From Williamsia sp. (lineage in GTDB: Bacteria > Bacteroidota > Bacteroidia > Chitinophagales > Chitinophagaceae), in contig JADCRZ010000026.1 in NCBI GenBank assembly GCA_015069695.1, forward strand, positions 26,246-90,245: DNA of 64,000 nt. The letters are read 5' to 3'. Positions 7,510 to 14,293 of the stretch are shown here, in pieces. The notes under the pieces are model-generated. The model had not been told where the DNA came from, ran no database searches, and saw only the letters and a program-made list of their open reading frames with translations. A program made the translations under genes and the position numbers. Numbering within the stretch: position 1 is the first letter of the stretch; each line of letters begins with the position of its first letter.

Positions 7510-8793
7510 ATGAAACCTATTACCTTCGGCGCCGCTTTACTGTGTGCTGCCTTCTTCAGCTTGATCTCCTGCTCCAAATCCGACACGACTCCCCAGCCCG
7601 TCAACCCAATCGATACGGTCACGACACCGCCGACGGCGACAAAGTATTCCTACACTTACGATTCCTCTTTCAAAAGCACCGGCAGCTTCGCCACGATGGG
7701 GGCTGTGCAGCCGGACGGGAAGATCATCATCGCCAATACCACGCAAGTGGCCCGCCTGAACCAGGACGGCACGCTGGATAACGGCTTTGCAACGGGCAAT
7801 GCCGCCGGCGGCGAGTTTCACAGCCTTGCTTTGCAGAAAGACGGCAAGGTGCTGCTGGGCGGAAGCTTCACCTCTTTCAACGGCCAAGGCAAAGCTTATT
7901 ACATCCGCCTCAATGCCAATGGCTCGGTCGATAATGGCTTTACCGTCCTGCCTTTGACGTCCGTCAGTGCGCAGCCCAAGATCGACATCAGGAGCATTGC
8001 CATTCAATCTGACAGTAAGATCCTCCTGGGCGGGAACTTCTATTATATCGTCTCCGACGTGAACGGCGCGACCTCGGGGCCAAGGCAGATCGTCCGGTTG
8101 AGCGAAAACGGCGCATACGATCCCACCTTCAAGCATAACGTCACGGCAAGTTCCGTGAACTGCCTGCGTATCCTGGCCGATGGCAAGATGCTGGTGACGG
8201 GGCAGTCGGTCAGCGTCGAGTTTTACCCCACGCCTGCCACTTACGACAACCGCAACATTGTCGTCAAGCTGAATGCCGACGGGTCGGTCGATCCATCGTT
8301 CAAGTGGCCGACCACGACTTTTGCCATGCGCAGCCCCTATACGTATTTGAAGGCTTACGGGCAAACGATTACCGTCCTGGACGATGGCAAGATTCTGCTC
8401 GGCGGCAGGTTCGAAACGACGAGCACGGTCACTGCCGACGATTATGGCGGCATGGTTCGGCTGAAAGCCGATGGCAGCATCGACAATACGATGCCCAAGA
8501 GGGGCTTCACAGGCGTCGTATCGGCCCTGTGCCTGGCGAGCGACAGGCTCGTGGTAGGTTCCATGCACGATCCCGAAAAGACCTATACGGATGCCAACAT
8601 CGCCATCAACCAGTTCAATAAAGACGGCACCGATAATGCGACGTTCACCGTGAACAATTTCACCAACTACGGCGACGTCTATCTCGTCCTGGAAGATGCG
8701 AGCAAAAACCTGCTCATCTTTGGCAAGCTGTACGATAAGATCGTCACTTCCACCTATACGTTTCACGGCGTCGTTCGACTGAAAAGACTTTAA
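7510..8793 (+). CDS. Lipoprotein with delta-60 repeats
   Basis: This 427-residue protein carries a lipoprotein signal (AFFSLISCSKSD, lipid-anchored Cys near residue 21) and a Thr/Pro-rich linker. At least six repeats of the 'delta-60' type follow, with recurring motifs DGKII, LNQDGTLD, DGKVLLGG, LNANGSVDNGF and ADGSIDNT. These repeats form beta-propeller-like surface structures of unknown role. The gene lies 29 bp after the recombinase in the same GC-rich style and appears to be element cargo exposed on the cell surface. Confidence 0.8.
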   Translation: MKPITFGAALLCAAFFSLISCSKSDTTPQPVNPIDTVTTPPTATKYSYTYDSSFKSTGSFATMGAVQPDGKIIIANTTQVARLNQDGTLDNGFATGNAAGGEFHSLALQKDGKVLLGGSFTSFNGQGKAYYIRLNANGSVDNGFTVLPLTSVSAQPKIDIRSIAIQSDSKILLGGNFYYIVSDVNGATSGPRQIVRLSENGAYDPTFKHNVTASSVNCLRILADGKMLVTGQSVSVEFYPTPATYDNRNIVVKLNADGSVDPSFKWPTTTFAMRSPYTYLKAYGQTITVLDDGKILLGGRFETTSTVTADDYGGMVRLKADGSIDNTMPKRGFTGVVSALCLASDRLVVGSMHDPEKTYTDANIAINQFNKDGTDNATFTVNNFTNYGDVYLVLEDASKNLLIFGKLYDKIVTSTYTFHGVVRLKRL

Positions 8794-8842
8794 GCGATCA
8801 AAGCTTCCAAAGCGATCCTTCTAACCTTTTAATATTTTTACA

Positions 8843-9493
8843 ATGCAGACATCATCGACCCAGGTCAAAGCCGATTACAGCTTCAACGTCGAAAAAACCG
8901 GCTCGACCTATACCGTCACTTACAAGCGGGCCAAATACGGGATCGGCATTTTGTTTTCGCTGCTTTTCCCCGCCATGCTCGTTTCTTTCTTCATCGTCAT
9001 GGCGATGCATGGAAGCCTGCAAGGCTGGATCGTCCTGACCATCGTGATGCTTGCCGGAACGTTCCTGTTGCTCAACTTGCTGCGGAAAGACGGTCGTTTC
9101 TCCATCGCCGAGAAAGCGCTGATCGTCGGGGAAAGGGAGTTCGACAAGGCGCATGTCAAAAACTTCTTCATCAAAGCGCCCGGCGGCTATGAGCAGACGG
9201 CCGAGACGACCAGGACTTCAGGCGGCGGTTTTATCTATGGCGGCAACAGAGTATCGCGGATCGGGACGGGCGCAGCTTCAGCTACCACCGGCGTCATTGG
9301 CGGGATCGCCCAGGCCGGGGGACTGATGATGCGCAGCAGCCGCAAGGGCATTCAAAAGGCGCATGGCAAGATCAACTATTCCGTAGGGTTCATGTATGGC
9401 GAGAAAGAAGTAAGGCTGGCAACGGGCCTCAGCGAGCAGACCGCCGAGATCATGCTCGACAAGGTGATTGACCTGTCCAGCCCGGTTGTGTAA
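8843..9493 (+). CDS. Uncharacterised membrane protein with Gly-rich centre
   Basis: This 216-residue protein has an N-terminal soluble beta segment (YSFNVEKTGSTYTVTYKR), two adjacent membrane helices at about residues 35-56 and 62-80, and a cytoplasmic domain with a glycine/serine-rich stretch (TSGGGFIYGGNR, GAASATTGVIGGIAQAGG). It ends with SEQTAEIMLDKVIDL. No family is recognised. It lies 49 bp after the delta-60 lipoprotein in the same orientation. Confidence 0.65.
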   Translation: MQTSSTQVKADYSFNVEKTGSTYTVTYKRAKYGIGILFSLLFPAMLVSFFIVMAMHGSLQGWIVLTIVMLAGTFLLLNLLRKDGRFSIAEKALIVGEREFDKAHVKNFFIKAPGGYEQTAETTRTSGGGFIYGGNRVSRIGTGAASATTGVIGGIAQAGGLMMRSSRKGIQKAHGKINYSVGFMYGEKEVRLATGLSEQTAEIMLDKVIDLSSPVV

Positions 9494-9524
9494 AGTAAGC
9501 TTTCAACGATAAACAATCGTGCAC

Positions 9525-9563
9525 TGTTCGTCGGTAAAATTGCTGTAATTTTATTGACGAACA
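9525..9563. promoter_or_regulatory. Inverted repeat, candidate operator of the HTH gene
   Basis: TGTTCGTC (9525-9532) and GACGAACA (9556-9563) are perfect 8-bp arms ending 8 bp before the HTH start codon. The ACGAAC core also occurs in the repeats upstream of the serine recombinase (6632 and 6781). Confidence 0.55.
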
Positions 9564-9571
9564 TTTTTTTT

Positions 9572-9841
9572 ATGCAAGTGATTTGCATTGAGGAAGCCGC
9601 CTTTTACGAACTGGTCGAGCAAGTCGTTGCGCGGCTCAAGGAAAAGCAGGGCAAAGAACAGGAAAACTGGATTCCCGACAAGCAGGCCATGCAGCTCCTG
9701 AATATCACCTCAAAAACGACACTGCAGAAGTTGCGCGACGAGGGGAAAATCCGCTTTTCGCAGCCGCAGAAGAAGATCATTTTGTATGACCGGCAATCCA
9801 TCCTGGATTACCTTGAAAAGAATGCCCGAAAAACTTTTTAG
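9572..9841 (+). CDS. Helix-turn-helix (excisionase/MerR-like) DNA-binding protein
   Basis: Started at the ATG at 9572 (an earlier in-frame start at 9554 would run through the inverted repeat), the protein has 89 residues. An N-terminal helix (YELVEQVVARLKEKQ) precedes a winged-helix domain (PDKQAMQLLNITSKTTLQKLRDEG), with a wing (RFSQPQKKIILYDRQSIL). This is the layout of the small HTH proteins common in Bacteroidota mobilizable elements, which act as excision or mobilisation cofactors and repressors. The 96-aa gene begins 2 bp after its stop. Confidence 0.8.
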   Translation: MQVICIEEAAFYELVEQVVARLKEKQGKEQENWIPDKQAMQLLNITSKTTLQKLRDEGKIRFSQPQKKIILYDRQSILDYLEKNARKTF

Positions 9842-9843
9842 TC

Positions 9844-10134
9844 ATGGAAGATATCGAACCCGTCGATCCCGAATACCTGAAAGGATTCAATGAAGGCTAC
9901 ATCATAAAGCAGCATATGCCCGATCTGGCTGACAAGCTGGCCAGTTCCGTCGGCGATTCCCTGCGCAGCCAGGGTTTCAAGGACGGGCGCAATGAGGTTC
10001 TCCGCGAACGTGAAAGGGAACGTTACCCGAAATGGTTGAGAAGCGACCGCCTTTCTTCGCTTGAAGACAAAGAGTTGCGTTCCAAGGATCGGGATAAGGA
10101 CAAAGAAGATATCGAACCCGAACGGGATAGATAA
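9844..10134 (+). CDS. Small charged protein paired with the HTH protein
   Basis: This 96-residue protein has an N-terminal globular segment (VDPEYLKGFNEGYIIKQHMP) and a strongly charged tail rich in Arg, Glu, Asp and Lys (RERERERYPKW, KDRDKDKEDIEPERDR). It begins 2 bp after the HTH gene's stop, indicating translational coupling. No family is recognised; the charged disordered tail suggests a DNA- or protein-binding accessory of the mobilisation module. Confidence 0.6.
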   Translation: MEDIEPVDPEYLKGFNEGYIIKQHMPDLADKLASSVGDSLRSQGFKDGRNEVLRERERERYPKWLRSDRLSSLEDKELRSKDRDKDKEDIEPERDR

Positions 10135-10190
10135 GGCAAGTCCTTTGCCTAATGACCTTGGTATTAAAATCCAAACTGCATACAGCTTTG

Positions 10191-11192
10191 CTAAGCCGGT
10201 TGATTGTGATCGTTGAAGGTGTTTTTCAAGTCCTGCATATTCGCGATGATAGGCGTTGTGGTAGGAATGTACGACCTGTTTTCGAAAGCCTTGAAATAGT
10301 CTTTCATTATCTGCTGCTTTTCTTCGGCAAGATCGCTGTCATCGGGATTCTTCGTTGCGACGACGAGAATGGCTAGCGCCCCTTCGTCCCTGTTGCTGAT
10401 GCCACTGATGACGCCCGTCAACGTGTCGAATTTTCTGCCTGCAGCGGGTATGTTCAAAATGAGAAAGATGGAACTCGCCTTTTCTTTGCCCGGCCCCACG
10501 GCGGATATGAAAACGGCGCGGGTGACCGGGCTGAAATACCCCGTTCCTTGCCATTCCTGCGGAATGCCTTCATCGACTTCATGAAAATATCTTACGGTCA
10601 GATTGGCATCGTCGTTACCGGCAAGGATCAATTCGTCTTTCGTCAAAGGCCGTATTTTGATCGGGTCTGCCTGATACCATACGGCGTATTTGCCTTTGAT
10701 GTTTCGGTCTGTTTGGGATGATGGTGCGTCCACTTCATCGTCCCTGATGGATAATTGTTGCTTGATAGGCAGATCGGCTTTAGCGTCAAACTTGATGTGA
10801 TCTTCCAACGTTGTCTTGGGCAGATATTTGTTGAAAAACTGCTGCGCCAATTCTTCCGTTCTTGTTTTCAGTGGAATTCTGTTATCGGTTGTGTCGGAGC
10901 TATTAAAGCCTAAATATTCCAATGCACAGCAAAAAGAAAAATCATCGATCTTGCCCCATACGCTATTTTCCGGGTTTAAAGCCAGCTTTTTCCTATAGAA
11001 GAAACGTTCATCGGTAATGCTTGCTTTTTTTAGTATCTTCTCGATGACAACGTACCTGCCTTCATCATCCGTTTGCTTCCACAACAATTGAGAATATTTC
11101 TTTGGCTTGATTTCACCACGAAACTCCCGTTCGTAAAAACTATCCCACAGGACTTCATAGAAAATTTGGTAAGTTGTGCATCTTACTTGCAT
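10191..11192 (-). CDS. Uncharacterised 333-aa protein
   Basis: I start this at the methionine of MQVRCTTYQIFYEVLW. An upstream extension to 11315 is rich in Arg and Trp and looks non-coding. The N-terminal half is helical and charged. The C-terminal half is beta-rich, with KGKYAVWYQADP, WQGTGYFSPVTRAVFISAVG, SIFLILNIP and FDTLTGVISGISN. That pattern resembles ligand- or effector-associated domains at the C-terminus of some Bacteroidota regulatory proteins, but I cannot name one. It is convergent with the 96-aa gene and follows the 114-aa gene in the same direction. Confidence 0.6.
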   Translation of the reverse strand: MQVRCTTYQIFYEVLWDSFYEREFRGEIKPKKYSQLLWKQTDDEGRYVVIEKILKKASITDERFFYRKKLALNPENSVWGKIDDFSFCCALEYLGFNSSDTTDNRIPLKTRTEELAQQFFNKYLPKTTLEDHIKFDAKADLPIKQQLSIRDDEVDAPSSQTDRNIKGKYAVWYQADPIKIRPLTKDELILAGNDDANLTVRYFHEVDEGIPQEWQGTGYFSPVTRAVFISAVGPGKEKASSIFLILNIPAAGRKFDTLTGVISGISNRDEGALAILVVATKNPDDSDLAEEKQQIMKDYFKAFENRSYIPTTTPIIANMQDLKNTFNDHNQPA

Positions 11193-11333
11193 CGCATTTG
11201 GCTTTGGACTCAATTTATCGAAATGTCCGAAATGTCCAAAATGTCTTTTCCATCCTTTAGACCGCCAGGTCTGATTACGACTTATCCGCCTTGCCTGTAT
11301 AAAACAGATCGGCACGCCAGGAAAGAAACCTGA

Positions 11334-11678
11334 TTACGTTTGCTGCGGGTTATTTAACTCGGATTTGTTTTGAGCTTGTTGATCATGAAGCTGCGATTTG
11401 AGCGTATCGAAAAGTACGGATTTTTCATCGCGATATTTTTTCAGATCACGCCGTACGGCATAGTCGGAATTCGCTGTATAAGGAGACTGGCCGGGTTTGC
11501 GGGGTTTGAACAAAATAAGCTCGACTTCCGTGAGGAAATCCTTGAGAGCGTCTGTATAGCCCTTGGCTCTTTCGTCTCCATATTCGGCACGATATCGCTC
11601 CTGATTTTGGGCAGAAAGGATTTCGATCCGGGTGGAAATAGGTTTTCCTTCTTTATCGTAATCATTGAATTCGGGCAT
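11334..11678 (-). CDS. Uncharacterised 114-aa protein
   Basis: A hydrophilic, helical protein with no signal or membrane segment (RIEILSAQNQERYRAEYGDE, GYTDALKDFLTEVELILF). Its start has a canonical AGGAG ribosome-binding site at 11686-11690, 7 nt upstream, which is unusual for Bacteroidota. It is divergent from the coupling ATPase at 11778 and upstream of the 333-aa gene. No family is recognised. Confidence 0.6.
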   Translation of the reverse strand: MPEFNDYDKEGKPISTRIEILSAQNQERYRAEYGDERAKGYTDALKDFLTEVELILFKPRKPGQSPYTANSDYAVRRDLKKYRDEKSVLFDTLKSQLHDQQAQNKSELNNPQQT

Positions 11679-11685
11679 GAAATGT

Positions 11686-11690
11686 CTCCT
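11686..11690 (-). promoter_or_regulatory. Shine-Dalgarno site of the 114-aa gene
   Basis: AGGAG on the reverse strand, 7 nt before the ATG at 11678. Host genes in this window lack such sites. Confidence 0.6.
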
Positions 11691-11777
11691 CTATGACAAT
11701 AGGGTAGCGATTGAAAGCGCGCTTGTCAACAAAAGTTTATGTCATCGAAACTTATCTATTCACTCAAAAACTGTTTT

Positions 11778-13295
11778 ATGGAGCAATTTGATCTCGACAC
11801 GGTATTGATTGAGTTTGCTGCCAAAACCGGCAGTTCGAACTGGACGATCCGCGATGCGGTAGAGGGTTTGGGAATTTTTGGCGGCATAGGGTCGGGAAAG
11901 TCGAGCGGGTCTGCGCGGATGGTCGCCCTCAAGTTTCTGTCGAACGGCTTTGGCGGGCTGGTCTTGACGGCCAAGGCGGATGAAAAAGACACGTGGCTGG
12001 AATACTGCCGCCTGACGGGCAGGCTGGATGACTTGGTCGTCATCGAATCGGGCGGCCAAAACTTTTTCAACTTTCTCGAGTATGAATCTTCGCATAAAAG
12101 CGACGGCACGACGCTCACGGGCAACCTGGTGCAAGTCCTCAAGACTGTCATCAAGGCCGGAGAAGAGAAGGACGGCAGCAAGGAAGATGACGCCTTTTGG
12201 GAGACGGCGCTCGATCTTCTGATCTTCAATGTCATCGACTTGTGCATGCTGGCCTATGGCAAGGTTTCCATCCAGGAAATCTTCGATATCGTCACGACGG
12301 CGCCCAAGAAAAAGGAAGCCGGAACTTTAAAAAACACGGAAGAAGAGGAAAAAAGAAACGCCTTCAGCATCGCCATGCAGAAGGCACAAAAGAAAGTGCT
12401 CGAGCAAATCGAGGATTGGAAAGAAACGCTCGATATGAAAGAGCTGTGGTTCCTGGAAGATAAGCACCTCCTGGAGCAGGCATTATTGGACGCTGTTCCC
12501 GATGCAAGGAAACTAAGTTTTATCGACCAGTTCTTTATCGAAAATTACCGCAGCGTTGGGGAAAAAACCCGGGCGATCATCGAGTTTTCTTTTACCGGCT
12601 TTCTCTTTCGCCTGATGCAGGAGCCTTTCTATTCGTTGTTCTGCCGCAACAAGTCGACCGTCACGCCGGACGACTGCCTGGAAGGCAAGATCATCCTGCT
12701 CAACCTGCCGGTCAAGAAATATCACAAGGTGGGCCGCGATATCCAGGTGATGTTCAAATATTTGTTTCAGCGCTCGATGGAAAAGCGTGACGTCAAGCTC
12801 AACGGCCGTCCGGTGTTTCTGTTCGCCGATGAAGCCCAACACTTCCTGCATGAATACGACAGCGAATACCAGGCGACAGCGAGATCGAGCAGAATTGCGA
12901 CCGTTTATATTTCACAGAACCTATCAAACTACCATGCCAACATGGGCGGCAACAAGTCGGAATTCCGGGTGAAGAGCCTAACTGGAACTTTCGGATGGAA
13001 GGTATTTCATTCAAACGCCGATTTTGACACGAACAAATATGCATCCGATCTCATCGGTGAAGCTTATGTCGAGGATTACACCAATACGATCACTTCCGGT
13101 GAAAGGTTTTCATCATCCAGGGGCACGGCGTACAAACTCGAAAAAATGGTCAGGCCGGAGGAATTCTTTTCCTTGAGAACCGGCGGGCCGCTCAATCAGT
13201 TCCTGGTCGACGGGTATATCCACCGGCAGGGACAATCTTTTCAAAACGGGGTGAATTTCCAAAAAGTCGTTTTCAATCAAAATTTCAATCCATAA
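11778..13295 (+). CDS. Coupling-protein-like conjugation ATPase (VirD4/TraG family)
   Basis: Started at MEQFDLDTV (11778), the protein has 505 residues. The Walker A motif GGIGSGKSSG is near residue 35. It is followed by GGLVLTAKADEKDTW, the phrase typical of TraG/VirD4-like ATPases, and a Walker B with LFADEAQHF near residue 350. The C-terminal part (YISQNLSNYHANMGG, GTFGWKVFHSNAD) matches the coupling-protein motor. No N-terminal membrane helices are present, unlike classical coupling proteins; the next gene, 15 bp downstream, encodes a membrane protein that may supply them. It probably delivers the relaxase-DNA complex to a helper secretion channel. Confidence 0.85.
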   Translation: MEQFDLDTVLIEFAAKTGSSNWTIRDAVEGLGIFGGIGSGKSSGSARMVALKFLSNGFGGLVLTAKADEKDTWLEYCRLTGRLDDLVVIESGGQNFFNFLEYESSHKSDGTTLTGNLVQVLKTVIKAGEEKDGSKEDDAFWETALDLLIFNVIDLCMLAYGKVSIQEIFDIVTTAPKKKEAGTLKNTEEEEKRNAFSIAMQKAQKKVLEQIEDWKETLDMKELWFLEDKHLLEQALLDAVPDARKLSFIDQFFIENYRSVGEKTRAIIEFSFTGFLFRLMQEPFYSLFCRNKSTVTPDDCLEGKIILLNLPVKKYHKVGRDIQVMFKYLFQRSMEKRDVKLNGRPVFLFADEAQHFLHEYDSEYQATARSSRIATVYISQNLSNYHANMGGNKSEFRVKSLTGTFGWKVFHSNADFDTNKYASDLIGEAYVEDYTNTITSGERFSSSRGTAYKLEKMVRPEEFFSLRTGGPLNQFLVDGYIHRQGQSFQNGVNFQKVVFNQNFNP

Positions 13296-13310
13296 TCAAA
13301 AACGTTCATC

Positions 13311-14090
13311 ATGAAAAAGAACCTGTATTACGTGTCACTCTATGGCAGAGACAATTTCTTCAAGAAAATCTTTTACCGGTTATTTTTGGGCTTGTCCTCC
13401 TATCCCAGGCTGCTATTGGAAGTCTTTATCCGCAAAAACTTCGGCGAGCGGTACTTTAACCTGGGATCGGTATTCGGCACGGCGGTCGTCTTTGCCCTTC
13501 TGCCGAGATTCGTTTTCAGCATTGCGAATTTTAGCAACTACCGCGTCCGAACCGGCGACTTCTGGAAAGATTATGCCTTGTGGTACCTCTTCCTCCTGGC
13601 CTTTCTGGTCGTCAGTTGCAAGCGCTGGGCCGAAAACCGCAGGAACCCGTCCGTGTTCGATTTCCAGCGTTTCAGCATGCATTCGGGGGAAATCAACCGG
13701 CTTTTCTATCGCCTGCCCTTCCTGGACAAGAAACCGGATGTGCGCACCGTGGAAACCGTTTTAGAACCGACATTGTTCCTTTTTGCCGGTATTCTGCTCT
13801 GCCTGTTCGGGCAATGGGCCGGGTTTTTCCTGATCATCTGCAGCGCATTCTATTCTTTCAGTTACATGGCGATGTACGACGAGGGGGACGCTTTCGTGAT
13901 GGATCTGATCGACCAGCTCATTCTCAACCAGCAGATGGAAAAAAACTTCGTCGAGGATGACGGCGACCCCGACGACCGGCACAACGACTTCCATTACATC
14001 AAAAGACCGCGCAGTAAAGAGCATCGCGCACAACTCCTTAGCGCCATCCTGCAGGACGAAAAAGATGCCGATGAAACAGTGGCTCGTTAA
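13311..14090 (+). CDS. Membrane partner of the coupling ATPase (inferred)
   Basis: This 259-residue protein has membrane helices at about residues 48-70, 86-102 and a long or paired hydrophobic stretch at about 150-185. Its C-terminal tail is acidic and cytoplasmic (QMEKNFVEDDGDPDDRHND). It lies 15 bp after the ATPase and about 200 bp before the relaxase, all in one direction. I recognise no family. Its position, and the absence of membrane helices in the ATPase, suggest it anchors the ATPase at the inner membrane; this is inference. Confidence 0.65.
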   Translation: MKKNLYYVSLYGRDNFFKKIFYRLFLGLSSYPRLLLEVFIRKNFGERYFNLGSVFGTAVVFALLPRFVFSIANFSNYRVRTGDFWKDYALWYLFLLAFLVVSCKRWAENRRNPSVFDFQRFSMHSGEINRLFYRLPFLDKKPDVRTVETVLEPTLFLFAGILLCLFGQWAGFFLIICSAFYSFSYMAMYDEGDAFVMDLIDQLILNQQMEKNFVEDDGDPDDRHNDFHYIKRPRSKEHRAQLLSAILQDEKDADETVAR

Positions 14091-14293
14091 CCTCCTTAGC
14101 AATGCTAAGGGAAAAGGTCTGACAAAAACAAAAGAAGAAAAATTGCACCGGCGTTTTACAGATGTGTCGGGTTGTGCGCCTTTGTCCCTTAGCACTGCTT
14201 TTCGTGGTGATTGATGATTAACCCGGGTTGATTGTCCGCCAAAGCAGGCGATTGCCTCACCCGGGTATTGCCAACCGTTATAAGCTTCCTCCC
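14091..14293. other. Candidate origin of transfer (oriT)
   Basis: This gene-free gap before the relaxase holds a hairpin CCTTAGC-AAT-GCTAAGG at about 14095-14111 with a further CCTTAGC copy near 14199, and two ACCCGGGT copies (14221-14228 and 14259-14266) 38 bp apart flanking a small CGCC/GGCG hairpin. Clustered repeats beside the relaxase gene are typical of oriT. The nick site cannot be identified by reading. Confidence 0.45.

Noticed and set aside
7537..8766. A 409-codon open frame on the reverse strand across the delta-60 lipoprotein gene
   Set aside because: It is the antisense shadow of a GC-rich repeated gene: rich in Arg, Asp and Ile with no domain, and the plus-strand product has a signal, lipobox and recognisable repeats.
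14221..14266. ACCCGGGT boxes near the relaxase as additional att copies, since the tRNA-Leu repeat also begins this way
   Set aside because: The match to the attachment repeat is only 8 bases of a palindromic word; the remaining 32 bases do not match. They fit an oriT better.
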